A DNA stretch of 64,000 nucleotides from assembly GCF_932274485.2 (NCBI RefSeq), contig NC_065884.2, positions 60,512,546-60,576,545 of the forward strand, given 5' to 3'. A model generated the notes under the pieces. That model was not told where the DNA came from, made no database searches, and saw only the letters and a list, made by a program, of their open reading frames with translations. Below, one piece after another: positions 1 to 12,700 of the stretch (position 1 is the stretch's first letter; every line of letters starts with the position of its first letter). The stretch is from Patella vulgata (taxonomy: Eukaryota; Mollusca; Gastropoda; Patellidae). The translations under genes and the position numbers were made by a program.

Positions 1-282
1 ATGAAGGATAATTTTTAACAGGTGTTTTCGAAGAAGGGAAAATCTAATTGGTGTGACATAGATGAGAAATTTGGGCTTTTTGTATTGGCTCTGGAACACA
101 AAATTGGTTATATCTTAACACTGGATTTATCTAAATATGTAATAATCAACGAAGACAGATTGACAGACCAGAATACAAATCAACATATAAAGTCCAATAA
201 TATCAACAATTTTTATTTTTTTGTCAGCAATTAAAAGTGAGTTCTACAATTTTAAGACAATACTTATATACATCAAAAGATC

Positions 283-560
283 TGACTTCTGAATCGACTT
301 GACATATTTATTATGACTCGACTTGACTTGACAGTGTGACAACTTGTGACTTGAAAGAGCGAAAGGCCTTGAGTTGCTGTGAAGGGAAATAACTCTGACT
401 TGCCTTATAAGCCATGAATTGTAGACTTATTTGATGAAATGGTCACTTGAATGGGAATTGGGCTCTGTAAAGATTTGAGACCTGAATTTGAACTAAGTCA
501 GTCATTTTGACTCAACTTGGGCTCTGGTTTCGACGATTTGTGACTTGACTCCGACCTAAC
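283..560. repeat. degenerate GACTT-rich simple repeat
   Basis: Irregular GACTTG / GACTCGACTTGACTT motifs run through the stretch left of exon 15. No coding signal was seen between 1 and 625. Confidence 0.6.
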
Positions 561-625
561 TAGGTCCTGCAACCTGTTCTCAACTCTGATATACATCTTA
601 GTACTGTACTTTAAAATTATCAAAC

Positions 626-784
626 CTGTATTGTAGCATTTTGTTTAATCATTGGCCGTGAGACTGGATATTCATCTGGATCTGTACTGTATATCTGTTT
701 TCCAGACGATAAAGGTCGGATGAGGTCAGTACAACCACTCAGATATCGAGTATTTACAATCTCGCTACATATATCCAATACAAA
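626..784 (-). CDS. exon 15: start of the molybdenum part (last exon in window)
   Basis: 159 nt, phase 0 both ends, acceptor TGTATTTAG and donor GTTTGAT. It encodes [14 protein letters not shown], the conserved entry to the Mo-pterin region. The next exon must lie left of position 1. Confidence 0.85.
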
Positions 785-3700
785 CTAAATACATAAACAC
801 AAAAAGGACACACTATAAACTAATAACATATTCAAAGAAGCACTGTTACTTTGGGGTATAGTGCTGGCCATAGACATACGGGCCAGGGGGGCTGCTGTCA
901 CCCTAACATTTATGCAATTTGACTTTTCAGGCAGATGGATCAAGTGAAAAAAAAAAATTATTTCATGTCGTTGGCAAAATAAAGTGCCCCAAATCTAATA
1001 AAACACCAATTTTGATTTTCTTTTAATTGAATACCACGAATTTGTACTGAACTGACTATGGATTAAAACATTTTGTCGGGAGTCACTCTACTTTGTGCGA
1101 CATTTTTGGGCATCGATTATTATTTGTGAATGCAGCTGCAACAGTCTGATTGAATGGTTGGAATTCAGGTCGACATTGAGTGGGATTTTGGTAACAAAAC
1201 CATTGGACAGCTTTGGAGTTGCTTATCTCACGGGCTAGAAGGGCAGAAAAACGCATTAGTTGTTTGTTTGGGATTTGGGTCAGCCACCTAATCTATATTG
1301 GATCACATTGAAGTTGATGAATTTAAGGGCTTGAATAGCAGGAAAACGCATTTGTGGCAGTTAAAAATTTTCAAAATTTTCTCCCGACGGTCCCGTTTCC
1401 TTAAATGGTTGATTGGAATTTGAGTCAGTCATCTAGAATAGCAGGAAAACATGCTTGCCGACGTCAAATTTTCCCAATTGTCTTTGTGGGTGTGGGGGGG
1501 GGGATATAACCTGAATTTTTTTTCAGGCATTTCGAGTTCAGACCCCCCCTCCAACTGTCATCCAGTCCGTACGCCTATGGTGCTGGCTCATCATCAATAC
1601 AGTCCTGAGAACGTTCACTGCGATTTCCAACCTAATTTCCCCGTGTCAGGGATGTGAGGAATAGCATCTAGTCATTTGGATGAGACAAAAAATCAAAGTC
1701 TTGTGTATACTATTGGCAGCAAGTTAAAGATCTCGAAATAGTTGGAGAATGAAATAATAGTAGGCCATACTGTATAGTATGTGCCCGTCTTTATGGATTT
1801 TATAAACAAAATAAAATAACACACAGACTTTTTCTACTTTTAACAGAGATACCTTATAAAAGAAAGCGATGGCAACATTTTGTCTGTATGAACCTGGAGT
1901 GAGTGACGTTACTGTGTCTGTAACTAATTCACCAGATAATGTTGTCAAAGCTCCTGAAATATATAAACATGTATTTAAAAACAGTTCAAGAAGTGATTAA
2001 TTGTAATGTATCAGTTTCAATTCAAAGCTCCTGAAACATACATTATACATCTATACAAATTTATATGCGATCTACAAAACCCAATTTGATCAAAATCAGT
2101 TGTTTTTCAATTCATTTTCTTCAGTTTAAGACTCCACATTTTACCAGACTTAATTTTACTAACAGGGTGCTCGATTGTCAGTCCGGAACGTCCCGAATTG
2201 ACAGAATTGCAATCAAGTGATACAGAATTCAGTCCTGTCACAGTTCTGCCAGTCCCGACAGCTGAGGTGGTGTGAGTAAAATCGTGACGTATTATAAGTA
2301 ACAAATATGTTTCAGCTGCCATGATTGGTTGAGATATTTTTTATGCAGTCGGCACATGCGTTGTACTCCGAAATTCTCCTTTTCACTCGATTGACACTAT
2401 TTTCGGAATGGAGTTAATCTAATTCTGGAACGTTCAATCGAGTATCCCCATTAATGTTCTATTGTTGTCTTATGTGTGTATTGCAAACAGTCAAGGACAA
2501 TACAGTTCCTCCTCGAATTAAGCCAAGACATCTTCCACTCATCTAATATACTAAATGGAATCAGGGCTCTAATTCACAAAGACTATTTTAAAGATATGTT
2601 CATTGTAGGGAGTTAAAATTCTAGTACAAATTTCAGCTCGATCAATGCAAAGGCTGAGTTCTGTGAATAAGCCCTCAGCCAGAGGCCTAAAATGTGAATA
2701 ATGGCCATTCTGTTCTCAATGTAAGTTAGACGTATATGTAGTGCAGAAAATCAGATGAAAATAAAATAAAGACATATTTTTTACATTACATTTGATATAG
2801 TGCACATTACTGCCATGTATTCAATGGTGCTTAATTATTAGTCAAAAAGCCAGATGTAGACATTCATGAGTAGATTTGCTACACTTTATACATTCATTTC
2901 TAATGTTACACTTCAAACCAATTTTTGATGGAATGTTGTTTACCTCCAATTTGCCTATCCCCCCCCCCAAAAAAAATGGCTATTTTTAGCATTATTCCAT
3001 TTTCTTTTACATAACAACTTTGAATTTGGCTATTGTGTTTTAAAGTTAAATTCCTTGAAATTCTAATTCTAAGGGGGGGGGGGGGGGGCTAAGGTATAAC
3101 ATTTGTCTGTGATGAAGGTCTATAATTCAGTTTCAATTCCCTGCTTGTACTTGACAAGGAATAAGATCGCCTGTCCAACTAGGTGGGTTTTCTCTGGGTC
3201 CTCCGGTTTCCTCCCACTGCTAAAGACCCCTATGTGCAAGCGAATTTTTAAAAAAAACAAAACTGAACCATATTTTAGTCCCGAAATGACCAAGTTTGCG
3301 TTGAGTGGATGTTAAACCCCATTTCTCTCAAACCCCATTTCTCAGTCAAATATGACTAAAATGAGAGTGCTGATTCCAACACAGAAATTATAGAAGTTAT
3401 CAAAATAACAATTAAGTAAAGGCTTTATTACCTTTAAGAACGTTTGGATCACCAAGTTGTTTTCCAGAAAGATAATTCTCTGTTAAAGTAGCTCGAGTCT
3501 AAAATATATCAAGAAAAAACCCAGTAATTATATTAGTATAAATTTACTCTTTTTACTTATTTTTCTTGTGTAATTTGAATAAATATTGGCATGTTAACTT
3601 GTTGTCAAGTTGTAAATAACATGCCAGTGATTCTAATTAATTAATTTTTAAAAAAGTTAAAGATACAATTATGTAAGATTTAGATAAAGAGCTAACCATT

Positions 3701-6700
3701 CTTGATATAATAGTACGAAAATAGATAATGTAAAATGAATAATTTGAAAATTTCATTCAAATTACTTTGTTGCCAGCAAAGATATTAGCCTTTGAAGGTT
3801 TGACAAGACATGTGCAATAATTTCAACCACTGTACTGGTTGTTCAAAGCTAAGTCTCGCTCCTCCATTTTTAGCTTAAATCAAAATATGGCTGAACTGTT
3901 CTAATGTATTTAATATCAGAGAAATCTGATGCCATCGAGAGTTGACTATGGCCTAGATAAGTTAATTAATGTCTAATTAATAATTTAGAAAACTTTTCAG
4001 GCCTAAAGAAAGACCTACAATATGCAGATTTAGCTCTTGCATAATGTATATTTAAATCATCTATTTGTATTTTATTGAACAACTATTATCAAATCATTTA
4101 CAAATCACTGGCACTTTGAAACTCAAGCGGTACAAATCTTTAAAGATATATAATAATCAGGGCCTTTACATGTCCCTTTGTTTTAACTTACAAATGTCTT
4201 GCTGATTCCAGCATATGCCAGGACAGGATTTCGCCCAACTAAATAATTCTTTGAGGCATCGACCTCCATATTAAAACCAGCAGACACATATGCATGAGCA
4301 TTCTGTTAAAAATACATAAATTGTTTAACATACTCAGTTAAAATACAACAATGTAATCAGTTATAATACAATAATTTAATCAATTTAACTACAATAACTT
4401 AGCCTTTATAACTGCAATAATGTAATCGATTTAACTAAAATGATGTTATCTTTTTAACTGCAATAATGTAATCGATTTAACTACAAAAACGTAATCTGTT
4501 TAAATGTAATAAGGTAATCTGTTTAACTACAATAATGTAATCTGTTCAACTGCAATAACATAACACAGAAATGTCATCAGTGAATCTGTCAATTCTTTAT
4601 ACCATGCAATTTGGCCATGGCCTGATTTTACCTATCAATAAAGAGCAAACATAAGGGAATGGAATTTAACATACCATCTTCCCAATATACCAGGAAGAAT
4701 GTTGAAGAATGTTAAGGTCCTTCCTGCTGCAAGATTTCATTGTGAGACATTTTCTAGTCAAGTACTGACCTGATGCCTGGGCATGGACTTGAAACTTCTA
4801 ATGTTGATGTTGGCATCGGTAACAAGAGGTATTATTGCCATGGTGATGACCTTGCCTGTCATGTCCAGTTTCAAGAAGTCTGCGATATTGTAATTCATTT
4901 CTTTACCAGTACTATCAACTAGATAAAAGATTTAAATACAGATCATGAAATTACTTGAAAAACAAAATTATTGTGTTCATAATATTCCAATAAATAAATG
5001 CAAAATGTTGTAAACTACCTCACTAAGCATGAGGCATAACTACTGTAATAGGTTCAAGTGGGTACAAAAAAAACCCAAAATAAGAAAACTTAGTCATCAT
5101 CAAATCAAACATGAAAATGATCAAATCTAAAAAATTTTAATTACCAAAATTACTGTGTCGTCCATAATATTCCATTAAATAAATGCAAAATGTCGTAAAC
5201 CACTTCTAAATATTATTTTATCTGAGTATTGATCATTCAAAGTTTCCTATCCAGATCACTCACAAAAGGCACCTCTACTGTAATAGGTTCATGTGGGCAC
5301 AAAAAATCCCCCAAAAATAAGAAAACTTAGTCATCATAAAGTCAAACATGTTTCCAAGGAAACACAAAAATGATCAAATCCAAGAAATTTTTAATTAGAA
5401 AAAGCCACAACTACTATAACAGGTTGATGTGTATACAAAGTTCCATCATGGAAGGACAGACAGATCCCATTCATTATAATTTAAATTTAAATTATAATAT
5501 ATGATAATAATTCAATACATTTGGAGCCACTGTGGCTAAGTGAGTAGTCTGGAGGTCGCAGGTTCGGTCCCAGTATTGGCCAAGAGAGTTGACCAAATGC
5601 ATCAAGATTTTTCGGCATGGTTTCCCCCTTATCAGTGGTGCATGACGTAGGACATTCAACTCCATTTCATTTTAATACATTTTATAACCTACCAATAACC
5701 AGAAGGGTTTTCATAGCCTCAAATATAACGTAGATATCAGATATAAACTCTGGATGTTTGTTCTTCATCATCAGGTTTCCAGCCCAAGTTCCAAGCTGGA
5801 ACATAAAATACAATATCAGAATTATACATATAGGCTTCTCAAATCAACTAACACCTGTAATTTGATCCACACCAATAGTTGATGTTTAATGTCCTCCTAA
5901 CACAAATTAGATCATATTTTATGGGAGGAACTAAGATCCATGCTTTGGTCGACAAAGTTCATCAAGATTTTCCGACATGGTTTTCCCTTGTTAGTGGTGA
6001 AGGACGGAGGGCCTGACAAGTACAGCTGTCTAGTCATTCGGATGTGACAAAAAAACGAGGTTCCGTCTATACATTGGCCTGCACGTAAAAGATCCCTTAG
6101 CAGGCAGCATTTCTAATATTACTTACATTTCTAATAGAAGTTGTACCAATTTTTTCTAAATGTAGAGAAATATTTGAGTAGAATGATGTCATTCTGTCGT
6201 TACCAGCAGCAGCTTTTGTATTGAAATACTCCAGTAGATTTGTTAATGTCAAGTTGGCACCAAGTTTTAGAGTTTTTCCCCCTAGCTGTAGACAAAAGAA
6301 ACCATTCATTATTAGAAATACTATAATATATAAACTTAAATCACACATCAATTTCACAATGACATTCGTGGAATTCACTACCTCAAACTGTGAAACATGC
6401 GTCTTCAATTTTTTTTTTCAAAAAGGAGTTAGTTTAATATGTCAAATCATTTAAACCCTTGTTAATTACTGTTGTCCTCTGAATCTATGTTTATTTGCCA
6501 TTTTTTCATTCTTGTTTATTTGATTTTTCCCCTTGATAAGCTGATATAATATGATATATAATTTGTAAATATTGTTACTGTGTAGTTGCTAGTTTTACAG
6601 AGTAGGAGGGACATGTTGAAAATTAAAACTCATGTACTAAATATGTTCCCTAGGAAACTACTAACTACTTCTAACTACTACAAGTACTACTAACTACTAC

Positions 6701-9700
6701 TAATACTACTACTACTACTAACTGCTACTCAAGTCACAACAGCACACACACACACACACGAGCGGGAAAACAAGGCACCAGTTACAGACAGTGTCCAGCA
6801 CAAATTCAAGCTTTATCCAAAATATCCTTCTGATGCCTGTCATTTTCTCTGGCACAGATTTGTTATTTCAGTTCGAACAGATTTGTCTTTTCGGTGTTTT
6901 TATTTATATCATTAATATTGTTTAAAAATTATTCGATCTTTGTTATTATTGAACAGAATTCAACCATGTTTAGACTGATATCCCTTCAAAAGATTTCACA
7001 AGATTAAAAAATCTCTCAAAGACCACCAGATCCCTTTATAAAAAATTGGGATAATAAACAAAATAAAAGTGCATAAAAAATTGACCAACTGGCCCAATTT
7101 TGAAGCGAAAGCCATGCACAAAAACAAAGGCAGGCAATTAAAGAAATATTATACATGAAAAAATTCTTTCATATCAGGAATTCCGTAAAACTTACCTGAA
7201 TTATATTGAAATCTACAACACCTCTGATATCAATCAAAACAGAATAATTCCAATCACTAATATCTTTATACACACCTGTTAATTATTATATCAGTATTAT
7301 GAGTTGATTTTAGATGGATCTGGGTTAAGTTAAATGGTTTTAGATAACTTTTGGTAGATTTGTTTGGATTTTGGTTGATTTGGGTGAAGTTGAACGAATT
7401 TATATGACTTTAGGTAGATTTGTGTGAACGTGGATTGATTTCGGTAAAGTTGAATGGTTTTAGATTGTTTTGGGTAGATTTGTGTGGTTTTGAGTTGATT
7501 TGTGTGAATTTGGGTTGATGTGGGTGAAGTTGAATAATTTCAGATGACGTTAAAGTTTTAGATGGTTTTGGGTTGAATTTGCATAGAATTGAGTGAAATT
7601 GGATTAGTTTGGGTTGATTTGTATGGGGTTTTAGTAGAATTGAGTGGAGCTGAGAAATGGTTGGATTTGAATGAATTTATGTACCATTAGACATTTAAAC
7701 TCACAATATTATCCAGACTAAAAGGCAAATGGAGATTTTTATTATAGAAACATAGCTCTGTTTAAATACGGTAATCACTGTGTGACTATTTCATACTCAC
7801 CAAAGCCAGTGTTACCATGTAGAAGTCTGTAATTATCTGCCTTATGTTGGTTTAGTAATGTGCAAAGCTCTTGTTTATTGGTTGGTTTTAACCACTGACT
7901 TCCAGCCGTCACCATATGTAACATGGTCTGTGGTTGGTCAGAAGAACATTTTCCAGTACATGGATTACCAGTTTTCTTACAAATCTTTCTCTCTAAATCC
8001 TATCATGATATACAGGTTACACATGAATAAAGGGAGACAATTAGGTTTGTCACACAGTTAAACAAAACATAGCAATTTTAACCCTATACTCCGACTATAG
8101 CCCTGTTACAAGAAAACATTAGAGTTATAATCAAAATTTCAACACCTGCATCCAAATGGGAGAGAGAGAGAGATAGAAATGGGGTTTAATGTCCACTTGA
8201 CACAAACTAGGTCATTTTGGGACTAATGCACAGTTCAATTTTATTTCAATAACTCGCTTGCGCGTGGGGATAAATAGCATTACCAATGAAAAACCAATGG
8301 AACTGGGTTGATGGATTGAACGAAACTGTGGATAGACAACGATAATTTAAAGGAGCTAAATCAATATTCTTTGGCACTTAGAAGTGGACACAAATGGATT
8401 GCAACGCATATAATAATATAGGCTAATATGAATGTATGATTCACTGTCAATAGTTCCGCGAAATACACGAAGAATGCAAATTAAATGGCAGTTATTCCAG
8501 TCTACACTGGTAGTATTTTCCTGTGGGATATGTTTAGCCTCGTTCATTGAGGCGTCTCATTACAAATGAAGCTCGAAAGCATTCTAACACGCGATTCGTG
8601 TGCCAATTTAAACATTTTCATTTTGTCTTAAACCAGTGGCTGCCACGCAGGATACACCCACATTTTGAAAGAGATGAATAGAGAACAAGCTAAAACAGGG
8701 CTCTATAAAAGTTGAGTGTGCCTGCGCACACACTTGAAAATGTGCCTGCAGGGTCATACTGAAACACACGGATGTAGCCAGGATTTGGCAAGTGGTGTTA
8801 AAATATATTAGGCGAGCGGAGCGAGGCCCAAAAAATTTTGGGAGTGGGGCGTGGTCTTTTATGAAAATTAAACCCTTCTTGGTGTATTTTCAGAGCATCT
8901 GCTGCCTTTTGTATTTGGTTCAGTGCAAATCAAATTTCCATTTATATATTCAAATTTTACCAATTCACTTAATTTTCATCAATGATACAGGGATCTAAAA
9001 ACTTTTTGACACCACCCGAGCGAGCATAAAATTGTCCCGCCCCACTCTGTTTCTCTGGATAGATAAGTTGAGGACCTTTCGATATTTGTTGTTTTGTTGG
9101 GTTTTTTTTCAAATATTACTTTATTACTTTGAGATTAAAAATTAAAACGATTCTTAAAACGGTGTTTGTGTTTTATTTGAGTACAACGAATTATGACAAC
9201 AGGTAGATATTGATAATTAAAACACGTTGTATTATTTGACTTGTTTGTAAAGTTGTTGTACATGTCTCACGAATATTATTATTATTATGGTGGAATGAGA
9301 ATCAGGTCAGGCAGAAACTGAGAAAGCTCTCATTGTCCTCCTAGTCCTACTCTCGGGCCGTAGCAAATCCACGGTCAACACAGGTAAGAAATAAAATAAG
9401 ATCATCGTGAAAATTTGCAGGCACGTGTTGGACAATTACGACATTCAAACCTTGGAGTGCCGTAAATTGGTCTGGGTGACCTATTTACGGCAAATAAACA
9501 AACATAAAGATCGTAGAATAATTGTAAAATGAATAGCCCTAGACCTACACATCTTCTAAGTATAAATAAACAAAATACCAATACATCTTTCTTTAAACTA
9601 ATTTGGGATGATAGGGTCTACTACGGCACACAAAAATAAATTATGCCGTGACAGACATGGTTTGCGTCACACGGATCCGCAGTGAATATTTGCTTGGCCG

Positions 9701-12700
9701 CGACAATCACTGATAAGGATGACATTGATGCGGCTTAATGAGCTAGAAATATTAACTTTTTTCCTGCGACAAATTAAATTCTAAAACATTTTTTGTATAT
9801 ATTGGAAAAATAAATAATGGCGTTTGACGTATTTGTAGGTAAACATTATTTCCTATTTAGTATAAATGGGTATTAAAATGACTAAAATGCAGCATTCTCT
9901 CCGAAGCAGTTATGTCTTATGTAAACAATGCACGCATCATTCAGCCAATGATTCACACCGCGTGCTGTGACGGTACGTGTTAAGGCAGTCATCTATGACA
10001 GAGGTATTATACGAGACTCGTAATTCTCTGTGAAACAGATTGGGTTTGCGTACGTCAGCTTTTACCATGGCTTTGCCGTTTAACTGCCGTGGTAAATTTC
10101 GAACGCCGAGTTTGTCTACAGAGAAGGACGAGGGGGTTTAAATACGACTGGGCCTTTTTCGATTTTTTCTTTGTGCTGGGCGGCAAAAAATATTGCCGGG
10201 CACAGGAGCCGCCCGGCGTGGCTACATCTTTAAAAATGTGCCTGTAAAAAATTTTTTCAAGCAAATGTGCCTGCGCACGCCGTGCGCATGTGCGCGGAAA
10301 TATCGATGCCTGAGCTAAAAACAAACGTGATTTTTTGTATAATCGGAGGCAATAATCCAGAAAGTTATGGCCTGAAATGTGTAAATATCAAAAGAGACAG
10401 AGATCTTTGGGACATAAAGATATGTTTTAAGTTTCATTAAAATCGGATAAAAATTGTGACCTCTAGTGGGTCCACAACCATCGTATTACACACTTCTACA
10501 CAATTTGCGTACAAAGAGCGGCCATTTTGTCGGGCAGTTTCATTTTGATTTTCCCGAAATACGAATTCAACCTTCATTATGGTGGATTGGTGATGTATTT
10601 AAAACCGTTTTTAAAATCGTGACCTCTAGAGAATCCGCAAGCTAAAAATGCGATTTTTTGAAAATCAAGGGCCATAATCCAGGAAGTTAAGTTCGGGTAT
10701 CTGTGATTATCAAAAGGAACCAAGATCTTAGTGTGTAATGGTGATATATTCACACATTTTTTTTTTAAATCGGATAAAAATTGTGACCTCTACAGGGACT
10801 ACAAGCTAAAAACGTGATTTTTTGTTCAATCAATGGCCATAATTCAGTTACGATCCGATATGCACGAATATCAAAAGGAACCAATACCTTTGGGTTATAA
10901 ACATGTATTTTAAGATTCATCGAAATCGGATCAAAATTGTGATCTTTAGAGGGTCCACTACATTGATTTACCAAATGTTTAAACTATTTGCATACGAGGA
11001 GTGGCCATTTTGTCCGGCAGTTTTGGCACGATTTTCACGAAATTCAAACTCAACAAACATTATGGTGTAACGGTGATATATTCGAACGTTTTTTTTAAAT
11101 CAAATAAAAATTGTGACCTCTAGCGGGACCACAAGCTAAAAACGCCATTTTGCGTACAATCAGAGGCCATAATTCAGGAAGTTACGGTCTGATATGCGCG
11201 AATATTGAAAGGGATCGAGATCTGTGGGTTATAAATATGCATTTCAAGTTTCATCAAAATCAGATGAAAATTGTGACCTCCAGGGGGTCCACAACGAAAT
11301 TCGAACTCAACCATCCTTATGGTGTAACATTGATATATTGTAACGGTTTTTTAAATCAGATAAAAATTGTGACCTCTATGGGGTCCACAAGCTAAAAACG
11401 CGATTTTCTCTACAATCAGGGTCCATAATTCAGGAAGTTATGGTCCGATATGCGCAAATATCGAAAGGAACCGAGATCTGTGGGTCATAAACATGCATTT
11501 CAGGTTTCATCAAAATCAGATGAAAATAGTGACATCAAGAGGGTCCACAACCCTGTAACACAATATTTTTCTTACAATCAGGGGCCATAATCCATGAAGT
11601 TACAGTCCGATACATGCCATACATATCGAAAGGAACCGAGATCTTAGGGTGATAAACCTATATTTCAAGTTTAGTTGAAATCGGATAAAAATTGTGACCT
11701 GTAGAGTGTTCACAAACAATTGTGGATGGACGGACGGACAGGGACAACGACAATATACTTCCACATGAAAATGTGGGCGTATAATATTGGATATCAAAAG
11801 CGCATTTTTTCACGGTGAGATAACAACACCAATGTTGATTTAAATTGAACAATAAGTTGACGTTTGCAATGTTGAAGACTCTGGTTGACATTGAGTTAGC
11901 GACTTGCTTCCTTTAAATGTTGCCTTTGCCTCGCATCAACATCCACCTGTGTCGACACTTTCTTACCCTTGTCAGCGTGGATGGGCCGGTGGGTGTGTGG
12001 GTGTAGATCATTTGGACGCAAGAGTTGAAATTTAGCTATGGTTTCTAGGTAATCTTTTTTCACAATCAACTCTGTACTTCATTTCATAACCGTCCCAACA
12101 ATCGATCCCTAGACCAGCTCACAGAAGTAGGAAACGGTTCTTAAATAGTTTACAGCTAACCACATGACTCACGACGGTTAGAAGCACGAAAGTGAGTGCT
12201 CAGCAGCTCGGGGCTGTTTCAAGGGTCCAAGTTCTAAAGGGTTGGGTTTTTTTTATTTATCTGTTAACAAAGTAACTTGTCGATCTATATACGAACTTCA
12301 AAATAAACATGACGGCCTGCAGCAGTTGACAGTTGTTAGGGAATAGTACTTCAATTGTATGCCACTGTTGGATGGTTAAGAGAAAAATGACATATATATA
12401 TGTAAGCCTTCACTCAACTTTATAGTGGCATGCGAAAATTACATCAGTCGATGGTTTATCATTAAGAAGTTTTGAACATAAAACGATACAGTTTTTATAT
12501 CTTCATCGAATTCCAACTGTCAAGGGGTCTTTTACGTGCTAACCAGCATTTTCCTATCAGGCCTTCCATCCTATACCACTGACAAAGGAAAACCACAATG
12601 AAAAATTGTCTCGACCAACACCGGAATCTAACCCAAACTTCATGATTAGTGAGTCGACGCCTTACACACTGAGCCACTGTGGCACCCCAAATAATCTGGA

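Noticed and set aside
22-234. 70-codon ORF at the left edge
   Set aside because: Does not match the next expected part of the molybdo-flavoenzyme on either strand; no other support.
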